Counted from the stretch's first letter, positions 42,492 to 51,435 are shown. The stretch is 64,000 bases of DNA from JBJHBP01 sp050485685 (GCA_050485685.1 JBJHBW010000010.1:36735-100734); one strand, 5' to 3'. Numbers and translations are program-made. Notes: generated from the sequence alone by a model not told the origin.

Positions 42492-43223
42492 TCATTTCGC
42501 GCTGCGCGCCACCAGCTCCTGCAGATCGGCCAGAGTGATCTGAACGCTGGGCGGATCGCCCAGTTCCGGAACCACTTTCACCGCTTCCTTGAAGTCTTCG
42601 TCGGTGGTGTAGGTGCTGGTCGTAATCAGACACGGGAATCCCGCACCGGTGGCCGCCAGCAGTCCGTTGCGACTGTCTTCTATGACGATACCCTCACTGG
42701 CCGGCAGGCCCAGTGACTTCTTCGCCAGTTCGTAGATCTCCGGATCGGGCTTCTTTTTCGAGACCACGTCCCCGGCATGCACGAACTCGAACCTGTCCCT
42801 GCGCTCAGGGCCCATCAGATCGAGCACGCCCATGACCGATTTCAACGCCGAGGTCGTGCAGACGCCGAGCCGGACGCCGGCCGCCAGCGCCTCGTCGACG
42901 ATGCGCAGAATGCCCGCACGCAGCGGCAGCTGGCCGGTCGCGATCATCTCGGCGAAGATTTCGGTCTTGCGCTTGTGCAACGCGACGATCAGTTCGTCAC
43001 GGTCGGCTGCGCCCGTGCCCTTGAGGTCGGGCCAGCCTGCCGTGTCGAAGTTGTGCCGCATGCGTTCCTTGCCACCGGCCACCTTCAGCAGTTCACCATA
43101 CAGTTCAACGTCCCAGGACCGGTCTATGCCGAAATCCTTGAATGCCTGGTTGAACGCGACGCGATGACCGTCCCTCTCGGTGTCGACCAGGACACCGTCA
43201 CAATCGAATATAAGTGCCTTCAT
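42492..43223 (-). CDS. cbbY: CbbY-like HAD phosphatase
   Basis: 243 aa. HAD motifs FDCDGVLVDTERDGHR, CTTSALKSVM, KKKPDPEIY and VIEDSRNGLLAA. The segments AFNQAFKDFG, WDVELYGELLKVAGGKERM match CbbY, which removes phosphate from the Rubisco inhibitor xylulose-1,5-bisphosphate, in preference to beta-phosphoglucomutase. No Rubisco gene is in this window. In this operon with an aldolase and DhaKL, it may instead clear a ketose bisphosphate made by the aldolase. Confidence 0.8.
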   Translation of the reverse strand: MKALIFDCDGVLVDTERDGHRVAFNQAFKDFGIDRSWDVELYGELLKVAGGKERMRHNFDTAGWPDLKGTGAADRDELIVALHKRKTEIFAEMIATGQLPLRAGILRIVDEALAAGVRLGVCTTSALKSVMGVLDLMGPERRDRFEFVHAGDVVSKKKPDPEIYELAKKSLGLPASEGIVIEDSRNGLLAATGAGFPCLITTSTYTTDEDFKEAVKVVPELGDPPSVQITLADLQELVARSAK

Positions 43224-43237
43224 GTTGTTGTCAGTAC

Positions 43238-44116
43238 TCAGGCGACTTTCGCCAGAACCTCCTTGCCGCGATTGGTGCCACCGAACTGGGCGATCTTCTC
43301 CTTGAACAGGTTCTTCATCGCGTCGAACTGGGCGGTGAGCACACGCAGCGGCTCATAGTCCTTCGGATTGTCGCGGTGATACTGGACAAAGCTGTCGATG
43401 AACACATGCTTGAGGTTGGTGGAGATGTTGATCTTTGCGCAACCTCGCTGAATGCACTTCTGTATGACTTCGTCGGACAGACCGGTGCCGCCGTGCAGTG
43501 CCATCGGCACGTTCGTGCGGCGGTTGATTTCAGCGATCAGGTCGAACTGTACGTCCGGCTCACCGTGGTAGTAGCCGTGAGCGGTGCCTATGGCCGCTGC
43601 GAATGCCGCCAGGTCCAGCTCCCTGCAGAAGCGCTCGGCTTCGTCGGGATCGGTAAGCTGCGACTCGTGTTCCTCGACGACCATGTCATCCTCGACGCCG
43701 AGAATCTGGCCGATCTCGGCCTCGATGCCGATGCCGGCCGCTTTCGCCCAGTCGTTGACCTGGCGCGTCAGGCGCAGGTTCTCTTCGAACGGCTTGTCGG
43801 ATGCGTCGATCATCACCGACGTCCAGCCCGTGTCTATGCACTTCCTGATCATGTCCATGTCCTTGCCATGATCGAGGTGCAGCACCACGGGGACCGGTGA
43901 ATCGCCGGCAATTTCCTGCATCCAGCCGTAGATGGCTTCGTGGCTGTAGTAGTTGATGGTCTTCGCGGACGACTGGATGATGACCGGAGCGTTAAGCTCC
44001 TCGGCCGCCTTGACCATCGCCTTCATGGACGCGTAGTCCAGCGGATTGAACGCGGCGACGGCGTATCCATTTGCCTTCGCTTCCGCGAGTACGGGGGTAA
44101 TGCTTACCAGTGGCAT
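43238..44116 (-). CDS. fba: Class II ketose-bisphosphate aldolase (FBA/GatY family)
   Basis: 292-aa zinc aldolase. Zinc ligands lie in VVLHLDHGKD, AHGYYHG and ALHGGTGLS. The length is close to GatY/KbaY-type tagatose- and fructose-bisphosphate aldolases (about 285), shorter than the 345-360-residue FBA. It catalyses DHAP plus an aldehyde to a ketose 1,6-bisphosphate (or reverse); the exact aldehyde is not clear. It heads the operon with cbbY-like, dhaL and dhaK, all of which handle DHA or its phosphates. Confidence 0.88.
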   Translation of the reverse strand: MPLVSITPVLAEAKANGYAVAAFNPLDYASMKAMVKAAEELNAPVIIQSSAKTINYYSHEAIYGWMQEIAGDSPVPVVLHLDHGKDMDMIRKCIDTGWTSVMIDASDKPFEENLRLTRQVNDWAKAAGIGIEAEIGQILGVEDDMVVEEHESQLTDPDEAERFCRELDLAAFAAAIGTAHGYYHGEPDVQFDLIAEINRRTNVPMALHGGTGLSDEVIQKCIQRGCAKINISTNLKHVFIDSFVQYHRDNPKDYEPLRVLTAQFDAMKNLFKEKIAQFGGTNRGKEVLAKVA

Positions 44117-44185
44117 GTCTGTTTCTCCTTTGGCCGCCGCGACGCGGCGGTGACTGGCACGGACTCTACTCGAGTTAAACCCGTA

Positions 44186-44231
44186 ATATACGTTAACGGG
44201 CGCCGGTTTGTCCCGCCGGGCGGCGGGACAA
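44186..44231 (-). promoter_or_regulatory. Possible promoter of the aldolase operon
   Basis: On the minus strand a TATATT (-10-like) preceded by about 18 bp and GGGACA (-35-like). It lies about 70 bp upstream of the aldolase ATG. A 5-bp inverted repeat (CCCGT/ACGGG) encloses the -10 region, which could be an operator. The -35 falls inside a strong hairpin downstream of the quinoprotein gene. Confidence 0.3.
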
Positions 44232-44236
44232 ACCGG
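44203..44236 (-). terminator. 15-bp perfect hairpin after quinoprotein gene
   Basis: CCGGTTTGTCCCGCC / GGCGGGACAAACCGG with a 4-base loop, eight bases after the stop of the quinoprotein gene. A very stable stem without a T-run; probably ends that transcript or protects its 3' end. Confidence 0.6.
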
Positions 44237-44244
44237 GCTTCAGC

Positions 44245-46224
44245 TCACTCGCTGACGGGCAGGGCGAACACCTTGTAGCGGCCAGGTGCGGGCGCAGGAA
44301 AATCCAGCTGCGGCGGGAACATGCCGTTGCCGGCGACCGGAATGGCGACGTACTGACGGCCGTCGACCTCATACACCGCCGGCACTCCCTCGGTGGCTGC
44401 CGGCAGGTCGAATTCCCACAGCACTTCACCGTTGTCGGCGTCGTAGGCCCGCATCTTGCGATCCGAAGACGTGCCGGCGAAAACCAGTCCGCCTGCCGTC
44501 GTGACGACGCCACCGCGAGGCGCGTGGCTCCCTGTTCCTTCCGGAAGTCCGAGCACGCCGCCGTGCGGACGCTGCCACATGATCGTGCCGGTGTTCAGAT
44601 CGTAGGCAGTGATCTGCGACCAGGGCGGGCCAATCGCCGACAGGCCGTTGCTCTGCAGCATGAAGTCCACCGGCGAGGTGTAGGGAATGACGTCATCGCC
44701 GGTCACACCGGGTACCACCTGCGGCTGGCCGCCACCGGGTCCGCCACCGCCCTGGCCGCCGCCCGGCTCGACCAGGCGTACGAAGGTCGGCAGTTCCTTG
44801 GACACGACATAGAAGCGGCCGTTGACCGGATCCACGCTGGCACTGCCCCAGTTCGCCCCGCCGTTGTGTCCGGGCATCATGATCGTGCCCTCCAGACTTG
44901 GCGGGGTGTACAGGCCCTCATTACGCGAGTTGCGAAGCTGCTCGCGAACGCGTGCCTGGTCTTCCTCGGAAATGTACGGGTTGATATCGGCCTCGGTAAA
45001 CGACTGACGCGCGAACGGCGGCGGTACGGTGGGCAGTGGCTGGGTGGGCCAGGTCTGCTCGCCCGGCACGTCAGACGCCGGCACTTCGATCTCCTCGATC
45101 GGCCACAACGGCTCGCCCGTGTCGCGATGGAAAACGAACACGTATCCCATCTTCGTGCCCTGCACGACGACATCCACATCCTCGCCGTTGTGGCGCACGG
45201 TCAGCAGCTTCGGTGCCTGCGGGATGTCGAAATCCCAGACGTCGTGGCGGATCAGCTGGTAGTACCACAGCCGCTCGCCGGTGCGTGCGTCAAGGGCCAC
45301 CAGGCTCTGTGAGAACAGGTTTTCGCCGGGACGGTTTCCTCCGTAGAAGTCATAGCGCGGCGCGCCGAAGCCGGCGAAGAAGATTCCGCGTTCCACGTCC
45401 ACGGTGGACTCGCTCCAGTTGTGCGCGCCGCCAAACTGCTCAAGCCCTTCGGCGGGCCAGGTGTCCGCACCGTATTCGCCCGGTCGCGGCACGCTGCGAA
45501 ACGCCCAGCGCAGCTCGCCGGTGCGCACGTCATAGGCGTGAACGTCACCGGATGTGGAGGCGTAGGCGAACGCCCCGGCCGGCAGCGAGACGATCATCAG
45601 ATCCTCGAAGATGCGTCCCGGGTTGCTGGGCTGCAGCGCGCGAACTCCGGTCGTGTCGCGATCCATGGCTTCGCGAAGGTCTACGCGGCCGTTGTCGCCG
45701 AAACTCTCTATGAATTCGCCCGTGCGTGCGTCCACGGCAGTCAGATGTCCCTGCACCATGTACAGCAGACGGCTTTCGGAGCCATCTTCGCTCTGCCAGT
45801 AGTTGATGCCGCGACCGCTGAACGATCCCTGGTTCTCGCGCAGCCAGATTTCCTGGCCGGTGCGTGCATCGAGTGCCACCAGGGCACCACGTGCTCCCTG
45901 CACGTACATCACGTCATCGACGACGATGGGGTTGAAGGTGGTGTTCTGTCCGGTCTCGTAAGTCCACGCCACTTCCAGATCGGCCACATTGGACTTGTTG
46001 ATCTGTGAGAGCGCGGAATACTGCGAGGAATCCGGCCCGCCCAGATACTGGTTCCACGAGACGAAGTCGAGTGCGGGGCGCGCTTCGCGTTGCTGCGCCT
46101 GGGCTGACAGGGTGCCGATGCAGATGGCGGCACTCACCCCCAACACTGCGGCTTTGCGCAGGGCTGCGGCAACCGGCCGCACGGTCAGCGCCTGTGGCGC
46201 CGATGTTGTCGTTATAACGGTCAC
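44245..46224 (-). CDS. PQQ-type quinoprotein dehydrogenase-like propeller, secreted
   Basis: About 659 aa. I use the GTG at 46224, because a TTG at 46299 lies next to the T-run of the preceding terminator and adds a non-signal N-terminus. The signal peptide ends TLSAQAQQ. The mature protein has repeated propeller blades (LVALDARTGQEIW, YDVRTGELRWAF, YDADNGEVLWEF) and the quinoprotein active-site-like HDVWDFD. No Cys remains in the mature chain, so the vicinal disulfide of methanol dehydrogenase is absent, and there is no haem c motif. A Gly-rich insert is at about residues 510-530. Substrate unknown; PQQ use is inferred. No pqq biosynthesis genes are present here. Confidence 0.85.
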   Translation of the reverse strand: MTVITTTSAPQALTVRPVAAALRKAAVLGVSAAICIGTLSAQAQQREARPALDFVSWNQYLGGPDSSQYSALSQINKSNVADLEVAWTYETGQNTTFNPIVVDDVMYVQGARGALVALDARTGQEIWLRENQGSFSGRGINYWQSEDGSESRLLYMVQGHLTAVDARTGEFIESFGDNGRVDLREAMDRDTTGVRALQPSNPGRIFEDLMIVSLPAGAFAYASTSGDVHAYDVRTGELRWAFRSVPRPGEYGADTWPAEGLEQFGGAHNWSESTVDVERGIFFAGFGAPRYDFYGGNRPGENLFSQSLVALDARTGERLWYYQLIRHDVWDFDIPQAPKLLTVRHNGEDVDVVVQGTKMGYVFVFHRDTGEPLWPIEEIEVPASDVPGEQTWPTQPLPTVPPPFARQSFTEADINPYISEEDQARVREQLRNSRNEGLYTPPSLEGTIMMPGHNGGANWGSASVDPVNGRFYVVSKELPTFVRLVEPGGGQGGGGPGGGQPQVVPGVTGDDVIPYTSPVDFMLQSNGLSAIGPPWSQITAYDLNTGTIMWQRPHGGVLGLPEGTGSHAPRGGVVTTAGGLVFAGTSSDRKMRAYDADNGEVLWEFDLPAATEGVPAVYEVDGRQYVAIPVAGNGMFPPQLDFPAPAPGRYKVFALPVSE

Positions 46225-46300
46225 TTCTGATCCATCCAAGGTTTTGTGTGTGAAATGTCTATTGATTTGTGTCTGAAAAGGTTCGGCATTCGCCGGCAAT

Positions 46301-46336
46301 AAAAAAGGGCGGTCAGCGCTTTCGCACCGACCGCCC
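46301..46336 (-). terminator. Rho-independent terminator after DUF6152 gene
   Basis: Stem GGGCGGTC / GACCGCCC with a 14-base loop and six T on the minus strand, about 35 bp after the DUF6152 stop. It separates the DUF6152 transcript from the quinoprotein gene. Confidence 0.88.
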
Positions 46337-46371
46337 CCTTTGGTTATGCGCCGAGTCGCGCTGGGACGTTA

Positions 46372-46812
46372 TCAGCGACGCCCGTCAGCCTCACGCGCAC
46401 GCTCTTCGTACGGAGCACCGATACCCGAAGAACCGACGAACATTGTGGTGCCGTCCGGGAATGTGATGTCACTGGCGTTGGCGCGCAGCGAACCATCCTT
46501 GGCCTGGAAGCCGTCCACACTGATTGCCGTGCCTGCAGGCAGGGTGTTACGTGTCCAGCCGCGGCGCAGAAGGGCGCTGGGCGCACCGCCCTCGACCTTC
46601 CATTCTTCAACCGTGCCGTCTTCCAGAGTCACATCGATGTGAATCCAGGAATGCGGGTTGACCCACTCAAAGAGTGTTACAACGCCTTCCAGCTTGACCG
46701 GGCGGTCACGGTCGAACTCCGCAGCAAACGAGTGATGAGCAATTGCCTGACCCGTTCCCACCGAGGCCAGCATCGCCGCGCTCGCAACTATTCCGAGAGT
46801 TCTCATTCGCAT
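46372..46812 (-). CDS. DUF6152 family secreted protein
   Basis: 146 aa. The signal peptide ends GQAIA, so the mature chain should begin with His-His-Ser (AIA/HHSFAAEFD). The core is FEWVNPHSWIHIDV, EEWKVEGGAPSALLRRGW and GTAISVDGFQAKDGS, a small beta-barrel-like domain typical of DUF6152. Function unknown. The N-terminal His-His plus the internal HSWIH could form a His-brace-like copper site, an inference only. A second copy, cut by a gap, lies at 59 kb. It sits between a quinoprotein and a secreted protein of the HWxGxTLVIET group. Confidence 0.85.
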   Translation of the reverse strand: MRMRTLGIVASAAMLASVGTGQAIAHHSFAAEFDRDRPVKLEGVVTLFEWVNPHSWIHIDVTLEDGTVEEWKVEGGAPSALLRRGWTRNTLPAGTAISVDGFQAKDGSLRANASDITFPDGTTMFVGSSGIGAPYEERAREADGRR

Positions 46813-47111
46813 CGGATTGTCTCCTATCCTTCCTAAATCAAACCTGTCTGAACCGTGTCGGCCACCCTTGTACGGGCAGCTCTATTGTAAAGATTAGACC
46901 ACATGGGGCGTACCCCGTTCCGTTAAGAGTAGTTCGCCCGGCGAGCCGGTGCAACTTCGGAAAACCCGTGTAAGCCTTGAATTCATTGACTTGTCGGGGC
47001 GTCGGGCGGTTCTCGCGGAACCGGGGTAAAGAAATCTTGAGCTGTTTGGCTCATGCCCGAGAGGCTGCTGCACCCCGCGAAGGCGAAGGTGCAGCAGCTT
47101 CAGGGCTTCAC
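46813..47111. other. 299-bp intergenic region
   Basis: Holds the leader of the DUF6152 gene (promoter not recognisable beyond a TACAAT on the minus strand near 46885) and, next to the neighbouring gene stop, a perfect 11-bp hairpin at 47064-47098 (GCTGCTGCACC / GGTGCAGCAGC, loop 13) without a T-run. I see no gene in it. Confidence 0.5.
47064..47098 (-). terminator. 11-bp hairpin after secreted-protein gene
   Basis: Perfect stem, loop of 13, 13 bases after the stop codon of the minus-strand gene at 47112. No T-run, so it may be a terminator of the non-intrinsic type or a 3'-end stabiliser. Confidence 0.5.
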
Positions 47112-47927
47112 TCACTCGTTCGTCAGCAGCAGGTCGTGGTACAGCATCATTTCCGAGAATTCCACACAGTTGAATTCAAGGATCTGCGCGTTCGTCTCCA
47201 CGCGACGATACAGCGGCATTTCGATGGTCCAGGGCTCCGAGAACGTGTTCGGATCCTCGATGGTTGCCTCGTAGTGCAGGTGATCCGGGCCCATCACGCG
47301 GAACCGCTCAACCACGCGCGTGGCCGGGCTTGAGTGATTGCCGGCGCGGTCGAACCAGCTGCGGCCGTTCAGGCCGGTGGTCTCGATGACCAGCGTGTCG
47401 CCATCCCAGTGGCCGTTGGACCAGCCCATCCAGCCGTCCACCGGCGGCTCGCGGTGGTTGCTCATGTGGATCAGACGGTTGGCGTTCGCGAATTCATAAA
47501 CAAACAGAATGTCGCCGCCGCCCTGCACGATCTGGAACGGGTAGGGCATGTAGGTTGCACGGGGAATGCCCGGCAGGTAGCAGCGGGCTTCCGGATCCGC
47601 CTCGGGCCACTCTGCGCGCAGTTCATCGCGACGCTGGCGTGCCTGCGGAAGATACGGAATGCGACCGTCGCCCGAAGTGATCACACTCTGGCCGGCCGGA
47701 ATGGCGCCGATCGCGCCGAGCTGCCAGAAGTCTTCGAGCTGTTCCGCCGAATGCGCTTCCACATTCCAGTAGGCGGTGTTGAGCGCCTGCCAGATGCCGT
47801 TCATGTTCGGCTGACCGGCGATCCGCTCCGGCCTGTCCTGTTGTGCCTGCCCAAATACGGCACTGGGAGCAGCGACCAGTGTCGCCATCGCCATTGCCAC
47901 CATTGCGCCTTTAAACCGGTATCGCAT
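47112..47927 (-). CDS. Secreted protein of unknown function, HWxGxTLVIET family (copy 1)
   Basis: 271 aa with signal peptide ending AVFGQ. It shares a series of motifs with the gene at 52215: a start like PNMNGIW, NGHWDGDTLVIETTGLNG, VVERFRVM and EDPNTFSEPWTIEMPLYR, and FNCVEFSEM near the end. The pattern looks like a beta-strand-rich periplasmic protein. I recognise the family as one that recurs next to PQQ propellers and DUF6152 proteins but do not know a function. It is not a lipoprotein, unlike copy 2. Likely one operon with the flanking DUF6152 and quinoprotein genes. Confidence 0.75.
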   Translation of the reverse strand: MRYRFKGAMVAMAMATLVAAPSAVFGQAQQDRPERIAGQPNMNGIWQALNTAYWNVEAHSAEQLEDFWQLGAIGAIPAGQSVITSGDGRIPYLPQARQRRDELRAEWPEADPEARCYLPGIPRATYMPYPFQIVQGGGDILFVYEFANANRLIHMSNHREPPVDGWMGWSNGHWDGDTLVIETTGLNGRSWFDRAGNHSSPATRVVERFRVMGPDHLHYEATIEDPNTFSEPWTIEMPLYRRVETNAQILEFNCVEFSEMMLYHDLLLTNE

Positions 47928-48022
47928 CTGCCAAGTCTCCTGTCTAGTTCGTGTTTATAAGCTGAATACTTATTTCTTATGAGGTCCTTGCGGACCGTGC
48001 GGCCTGCCGCTGTGCCGTGATT

Positions 48023-49978
48023 CTACGGCAATGCGTAGGCCATTACCGTACCGCCGCCAATCACCGCGACATGCTGGCGACCGCTGCGGCCCTGGTAGCT
48101 CATCGGATTCGCGTTGGCGTTGCCGCCCAGTTCCGCGACCCACAATTCCTCGCCGGTACGGGCATCGAACGCCCGGAAGCGCCGGTCGTTGGTGGCGCCA
48201 ACGAACACCAGGCCACCTGCTGTCGCAGTGGCGCCGGCGCTGCCGACGTTGCCGACCAGCTGCTGGCCTTCCGGCAGGTTCTCGTTCAGGCCCAGCACCG
48301 ACTCCCACTCGATCTCGCCGGTACGGGCATTGACTGCGACCAGCTTGCCCCAGGGTGGGCGATAGCAGGGCGCGGTCGGTCCGACCGGACGGCCATTGTC
48401 GTCGAACTCTCCGCCCAGCGGACCATTGAATGAAAAGAACGGACCGACGCCGAGGATGCTCGCGCGGTCGGCCCACTGCGGCGACATCGGCGCTTCGAAG
48501 CTGTAGGTGACGTTCGGGTCCTTCTCTTCGACCCAGCCGACCAGCGAAGTGTTGTTCGTGGTCACGTAGAAAATGCCGGTGTTCGGGTCCGCCGTGACGC
48601 CGCCCCAGTTCGTGCCGCCGGTGCCGCCGGGGAACTGTATCGTCGAGCGCACCGGATCGGTGGGCCCGAACAGGAACGCGGTGAACGGGCCGGCGTTGTA
48701 GTAACCGCCGCTGCGTTCCATGAATTCGCGGCATGCGCGGGCGTGATCCGGATTGGTGTCTTCGGGCCGGATCAGGTCGCGTTCGGGGTCGAAGCTGACC
48801 TGGCTCAGCGGGCCCGGCCGTACCGGGAACGGCTGCGTCGGCGAGTACCACTCATCCGGCACGTTGCCGATCGGCACCGGGCGTTCCTCGACCGGAAGGT
48901 GCGGCTCTCCGGTGGCCCGGTTCAGCACGAACGCGTAGCTGGTCTTGCCTACGTGAGCGAGCACCGGGACGGGATTGCCGTCGTCACCCGGGATCTCGAA
49001 CAGCGAGCCGGTGGACGGCAGGTCGATATCCCACAGGTCATGGTGAACCACCTGGAAGTGCCAGCGGCGTTCGCCGGTCAATGCGTCCACGGCGACGATG
49101 GAGTTGCCGTAGACGTTGTCTCCGGGACGGCCGCCACCGTAATAGTTTGGTGCCGGGCCGGCGATCCCGAGATAGACCACGCCACGTTCCACGTCTACCG
49201 GGGCGGAGAACGCCCACATGTTCGTACCGGAACGCTCTTCCCAGCCGTCGCCCCAGGTGTTGTTGTAGGGTTCGCCCGGTTGAGCAACGCTCCAGAATTC
49301 CCACAGCTGCTCGCCGGTACGTACGTCGAATGCGCGCGGGTTGCCGGGAGGGCCCTGCGGCAGTTCGCCGACCGCAGCGCCGATGATGGCCGCGTGACGG
49401 TAGATGGTTGGTGTGCCGCCGTAGCCTACGCCGACGTTGACGATGCCGTCGTCGCCGAAGTCGGAGATGGATGCGCCTGTGGCGGCATCGATGGCAAACA
49501 TTCTCGAACCGGCCATGAATACGATGCGCGGAGCGAGATCGCCCTCACCGGGCCAGTATGAAACGCCGCGGCTGGAAATGCCGCCCGGCCCCTGGGGCAT
49601 CTGGAATACCCAGATCTCCTCTCCGGTATCGGCATCGAGCGCGATGACCCGGTTGGAGGCATTGACGAACATCACGCCGTCGACAACCAGCGGCACTGCC
49701 GTGGTGTTGCCGCCCAGCGAATAGGTCCAGGCTTCGCTCAGGTTGCTGACGTTGTCGCGATTGATCTGGGTCAGCGGTGAGAAGCGTGTCGCGGCCAGGT
49801 CGCGATTGATGGTCCGCCAGTCTCCGTCCGGCACGGTGTGTGCCGTGATGACAGGGTCGGTGGTCTGCGTCGTCGCCGGTGTGGTTGCCGGTGCCTGCGC
49901 CGGAGGTTCGGATGTGCCACAACCTGCCACCGCAACAACCGCTGTGCCGGCAACGGCAATACCCAACTTCAGTTTCAT
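48023..49978 (-). CDS. PQQ-type quinoprotein dehydrogenase-like lipoprotein
   Basis: 651 aa. Lipobox VAVAGC (Cys20), then a Thr/Pro/Ala-rich linker and an eight-bladed propeller (VIALDADTGEEIWVFQ, AFDVRTGEQLWEF, VDALTGERRWHF, FDARTGEELWVAEL). The active-site-like motif is HDLWDIDLP. There are only two other Cys, apart from each other, and no haem c. It is related to the protein at 44245 but lipid-anchored and with no Gly-rich insert. Electron acceptor unknown; a cytochrome c'-like lipoprotein is encoded divergently. It opens the leftward operon from the shared intergenic region. Confidence 0.88.
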   Translation of the reverse strand: MKLKLGIAVAGTAVVAVAGCGTSEPPAQAPATTPATTQTTDPVITAHTVPDGDWRTINRDLAATRFSPLTQINRDNVSNLSEAWTYSLGGNTTAVPLVVDGVMFVNASNRVIALDADTGEEIWVFQMPQGPGGISSRGVSYWPGEGDLAPRIVFMAGSRMFAIDAATGASISDFGDDGIVNVGVGYGGTPTIYRHAAIIGAAVGELPQGPPGNPRAFDVRTGEQLWEFWSVAQPGEPYNNTWGDGWEERSGTNMWAFSAPVDVERGVVYLGIAGPAPNYYGGGRPGDNVYGNSIVAVDALTGERRWHFQVVHHDLWDIDLPSTGSLFEIPGDDGNPVPVLAHVGKTSYAFVLNRATGEPHLPVEERPVPIGNVPDEWYSPTQPFPVRPGPLSQVSFDPERDLIRPEDTNPDHARACREFMERSGGYYNAGPFTAFLFGPTDPVRSTIQFPGGTGGTNWGGVTADPNTGIFYVTTNNTSLVGWVEEKDPNVTYSFEAPMSPQWADRASILGVGPFFSFNGPLGGEFDDNGRPVGPTAPCYRPPWGKLVAVNARTGEIEWESVLGLNENLPEGQQLVGNVGSAGATATAGGLVFVGATNDRRFRAFDARTGEELWVAELGGNANANPMSYQGRSGRQHVAVIGGGTVMAYALP

Positions 49979-50345
49979 CGAGCCCCCCTGGGTCGTCAGC
50001 AGATCTCGCCGTCAGGCGGCGGTCGTGTCTTGTATCCGTCTCGCCGGTGCCGGCGGTGTTCGGGTCGGTCTACAGACTCCCGCCTGTTCTTGTGTCGGCC
50101 CGTCGGCCGCGTCAAAAAACCAATCCTACGCTACTCGCCAGCGAAGTCCCAAATTCCGGCTGCGACTGTGCGCCTGGAACCGGATGCGCTGCGAACGGGC
50201 CTGGTGCATGGCCGCAAACCCTGTCACCGCCCGCAGGGACTATAGGTCACGGCGTCGTGCTGCGCTATCCTTCACCCCGCTGCATGCCCCCGGACAGGCG
50301 GGCAAAAACCTGAAGAATGTTGAAGATCGCCGCAACAGGACGCCA
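49979..50345. promoter_or_regulatory. 367-bp divergent intergenic region
   Basis: Starts of the leftward (quinoprotein) and rightward (cytochrome lipoprotein) operons flank it. It must hold both promoters, but I find no convincing -10/-35 pairs; a TTGACG on the minus strand near 50110 and a CTATAG on the plus strand near 50240 are only weak hints. No gene or repeat found. Confidence 0.5.
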
Positions 50346-50843
50346 ATGCACATGAACTCAACGACCCGCGCCGCGACGATCGCGGCCCTGGCCTGGCTGG
50401 TAACGGCCTGCTCGTCACCGCCCCCGCCGCCGCCACCACCGCCGTTCCACACCGTCTACACGGTGGATGATCTGATGGATTACGTGATCACACCGGCGGC
50501 CGAAGTCTACTGGGGGTCAGTGTCGATCATTGTCGACATGGATGGCGTTACGGAGAACTTTCCGACCAGCGATGCGGAGTGGGAGCGCGTGCTTGCTGCC
50601 GCGGTCATGCTGGCCGAATCTGGAAACCTGCTGATGATGCCGCAACGGGCGCTGGGAGGAGACGACTGGATGCGGCTGTCGCGCGACATGGTTGACGCCG
50701 GTATCGTCGCCGCCAATGCTGCGCGGGCGCAGGATGTCGATGCGGTCTTCGAGGCCAGCGAACAGGTCTATAATGCCTGTCAGGCGTGCCACAATCAGTA
50801 CCTGGTGGATCCGGCCGCCTTGACCTTTCCGCCTCTGGACTGA
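50346..50843 (+). CDS. Cytochrome c'-like monohaem lipoprotein
   Basis: 165 aa from ATG 50346 (AGGA eight bases upstream). The lipobox LVTAC is followed by a run of nine prolines, a rigid spacer from the membrane. The mature helical domain has a single haem motif close to the C-terminus, YNACQACHNQYLV, the position seen in cytochrome c' and c-556. It probably carries electrons or binds gases in the periplasm. Placement next to a quinoprotein makes it a candidate electron acceptor. It is first in the rightward operon. Confidence 0.85.
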   Translation: MHMNSTTRAATIAALAWLVTACSSPPPPPPPPPFHTVYTVDDLMDYVITPAAEVYWGSVSIIVDMDGVTENFPTSDAEWERVLAAAVMLAESGNLLMMPQRALGGDDWMRLSRDMVDAGIVAANAARAQDVDAVFEASEQVYNACQACHNQYLVDPAALTFPPLD

Positions 50844-50921
50844 TAAGAAAGCGCACGTTGCCGCCGGCCACGCGAGTGGCTGATAGAGAATAACCATCAT
50901 TACCTCAAGGGGGCATCCCTG

Positions 50922-51428
50922 GTGTTATTGACGTTACTAGAGTGGTTGCGTGAAACCACATTCAGCACGAGCCTGCGTGAGTCCATATATATGTGGGGCG
51001 TCATCAACGGCATACACGTGCTTGGGCTTGGCATGTTCATGGGCGTGCTGCTGTTCTGGGACTTCCGGCTGCTCAACGTCGGGTTGCGCAATGTGTCGGT
51101 CTCCGAAACCTGGGACAGGTTGTCGCCGTGGATTGGCCTTGGATTCCTGATCATGGCCGTGACCGGAATCGTGCTGTTCGCTTCCGATCCGGTGCGCTTC
51201 TGGGGCAACGTATTCTTCAGGATCAAGGTGGTGCTGCTGGTAATGGCCGGCATCAACGCGGCGGCTTTCCACTTCACGATTGGCAAGCGGCTTGTCGACT
51301 GGGACCGACCGGGCGGTGATCTGCCTGCGGCGGCAAAGTTCGCCGGTGTCAGTTCTCTTGTGCTTTGGGCAATCATCATCGTGCTTGGGCGGCTGATTGC
51401 GTATAGCTGGTTCCCGCCGCTGGTCTAG
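50922..51428 (+). CDS. DUF6644-like membrane protein (copy 1)
   Basis: 168 aa, GTG 50922. Four hydrophobic helices with GVINGIHVLGLGMFMGVLL and LFWDFRLLNVGLR, followed by FRIKVVLLVMAGINAAAFHF. His in helix 1 (INGIH) and helix 3 (NAAAFHF) could ligate haem b. Closely similar in layout to the next gene, with which it forms a pair. Function unknown; the family name is from memory of the pattern. Confidence 0.7.
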   Translation: MLLTLLEWLRETTFSTSLRESIYMWGVINGIHVLGLGMFMGVLLFWDFRLLNVGLRNVSVSETWDRLSPWIGLGFLIMAVTGIVLFASDPVRFWGNVFFRIKVVLLVMAGINAAAFHFTIGKRLVDWDRPGGDLPAAAKFAGVSSLVLWAIIIVLGRLIAYSWFPPLV

Positions 51429-51435
51429 GAGCTTG

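Noticed and set aside
46224..46299. N-terminal extension of the quinoprotein to TTG 46299
   Set aside because: The TTG lies directly beside the T-run of the preceding terminator and the extension is polar, whereas the GTG at 46224 gives a proper signal peptide.
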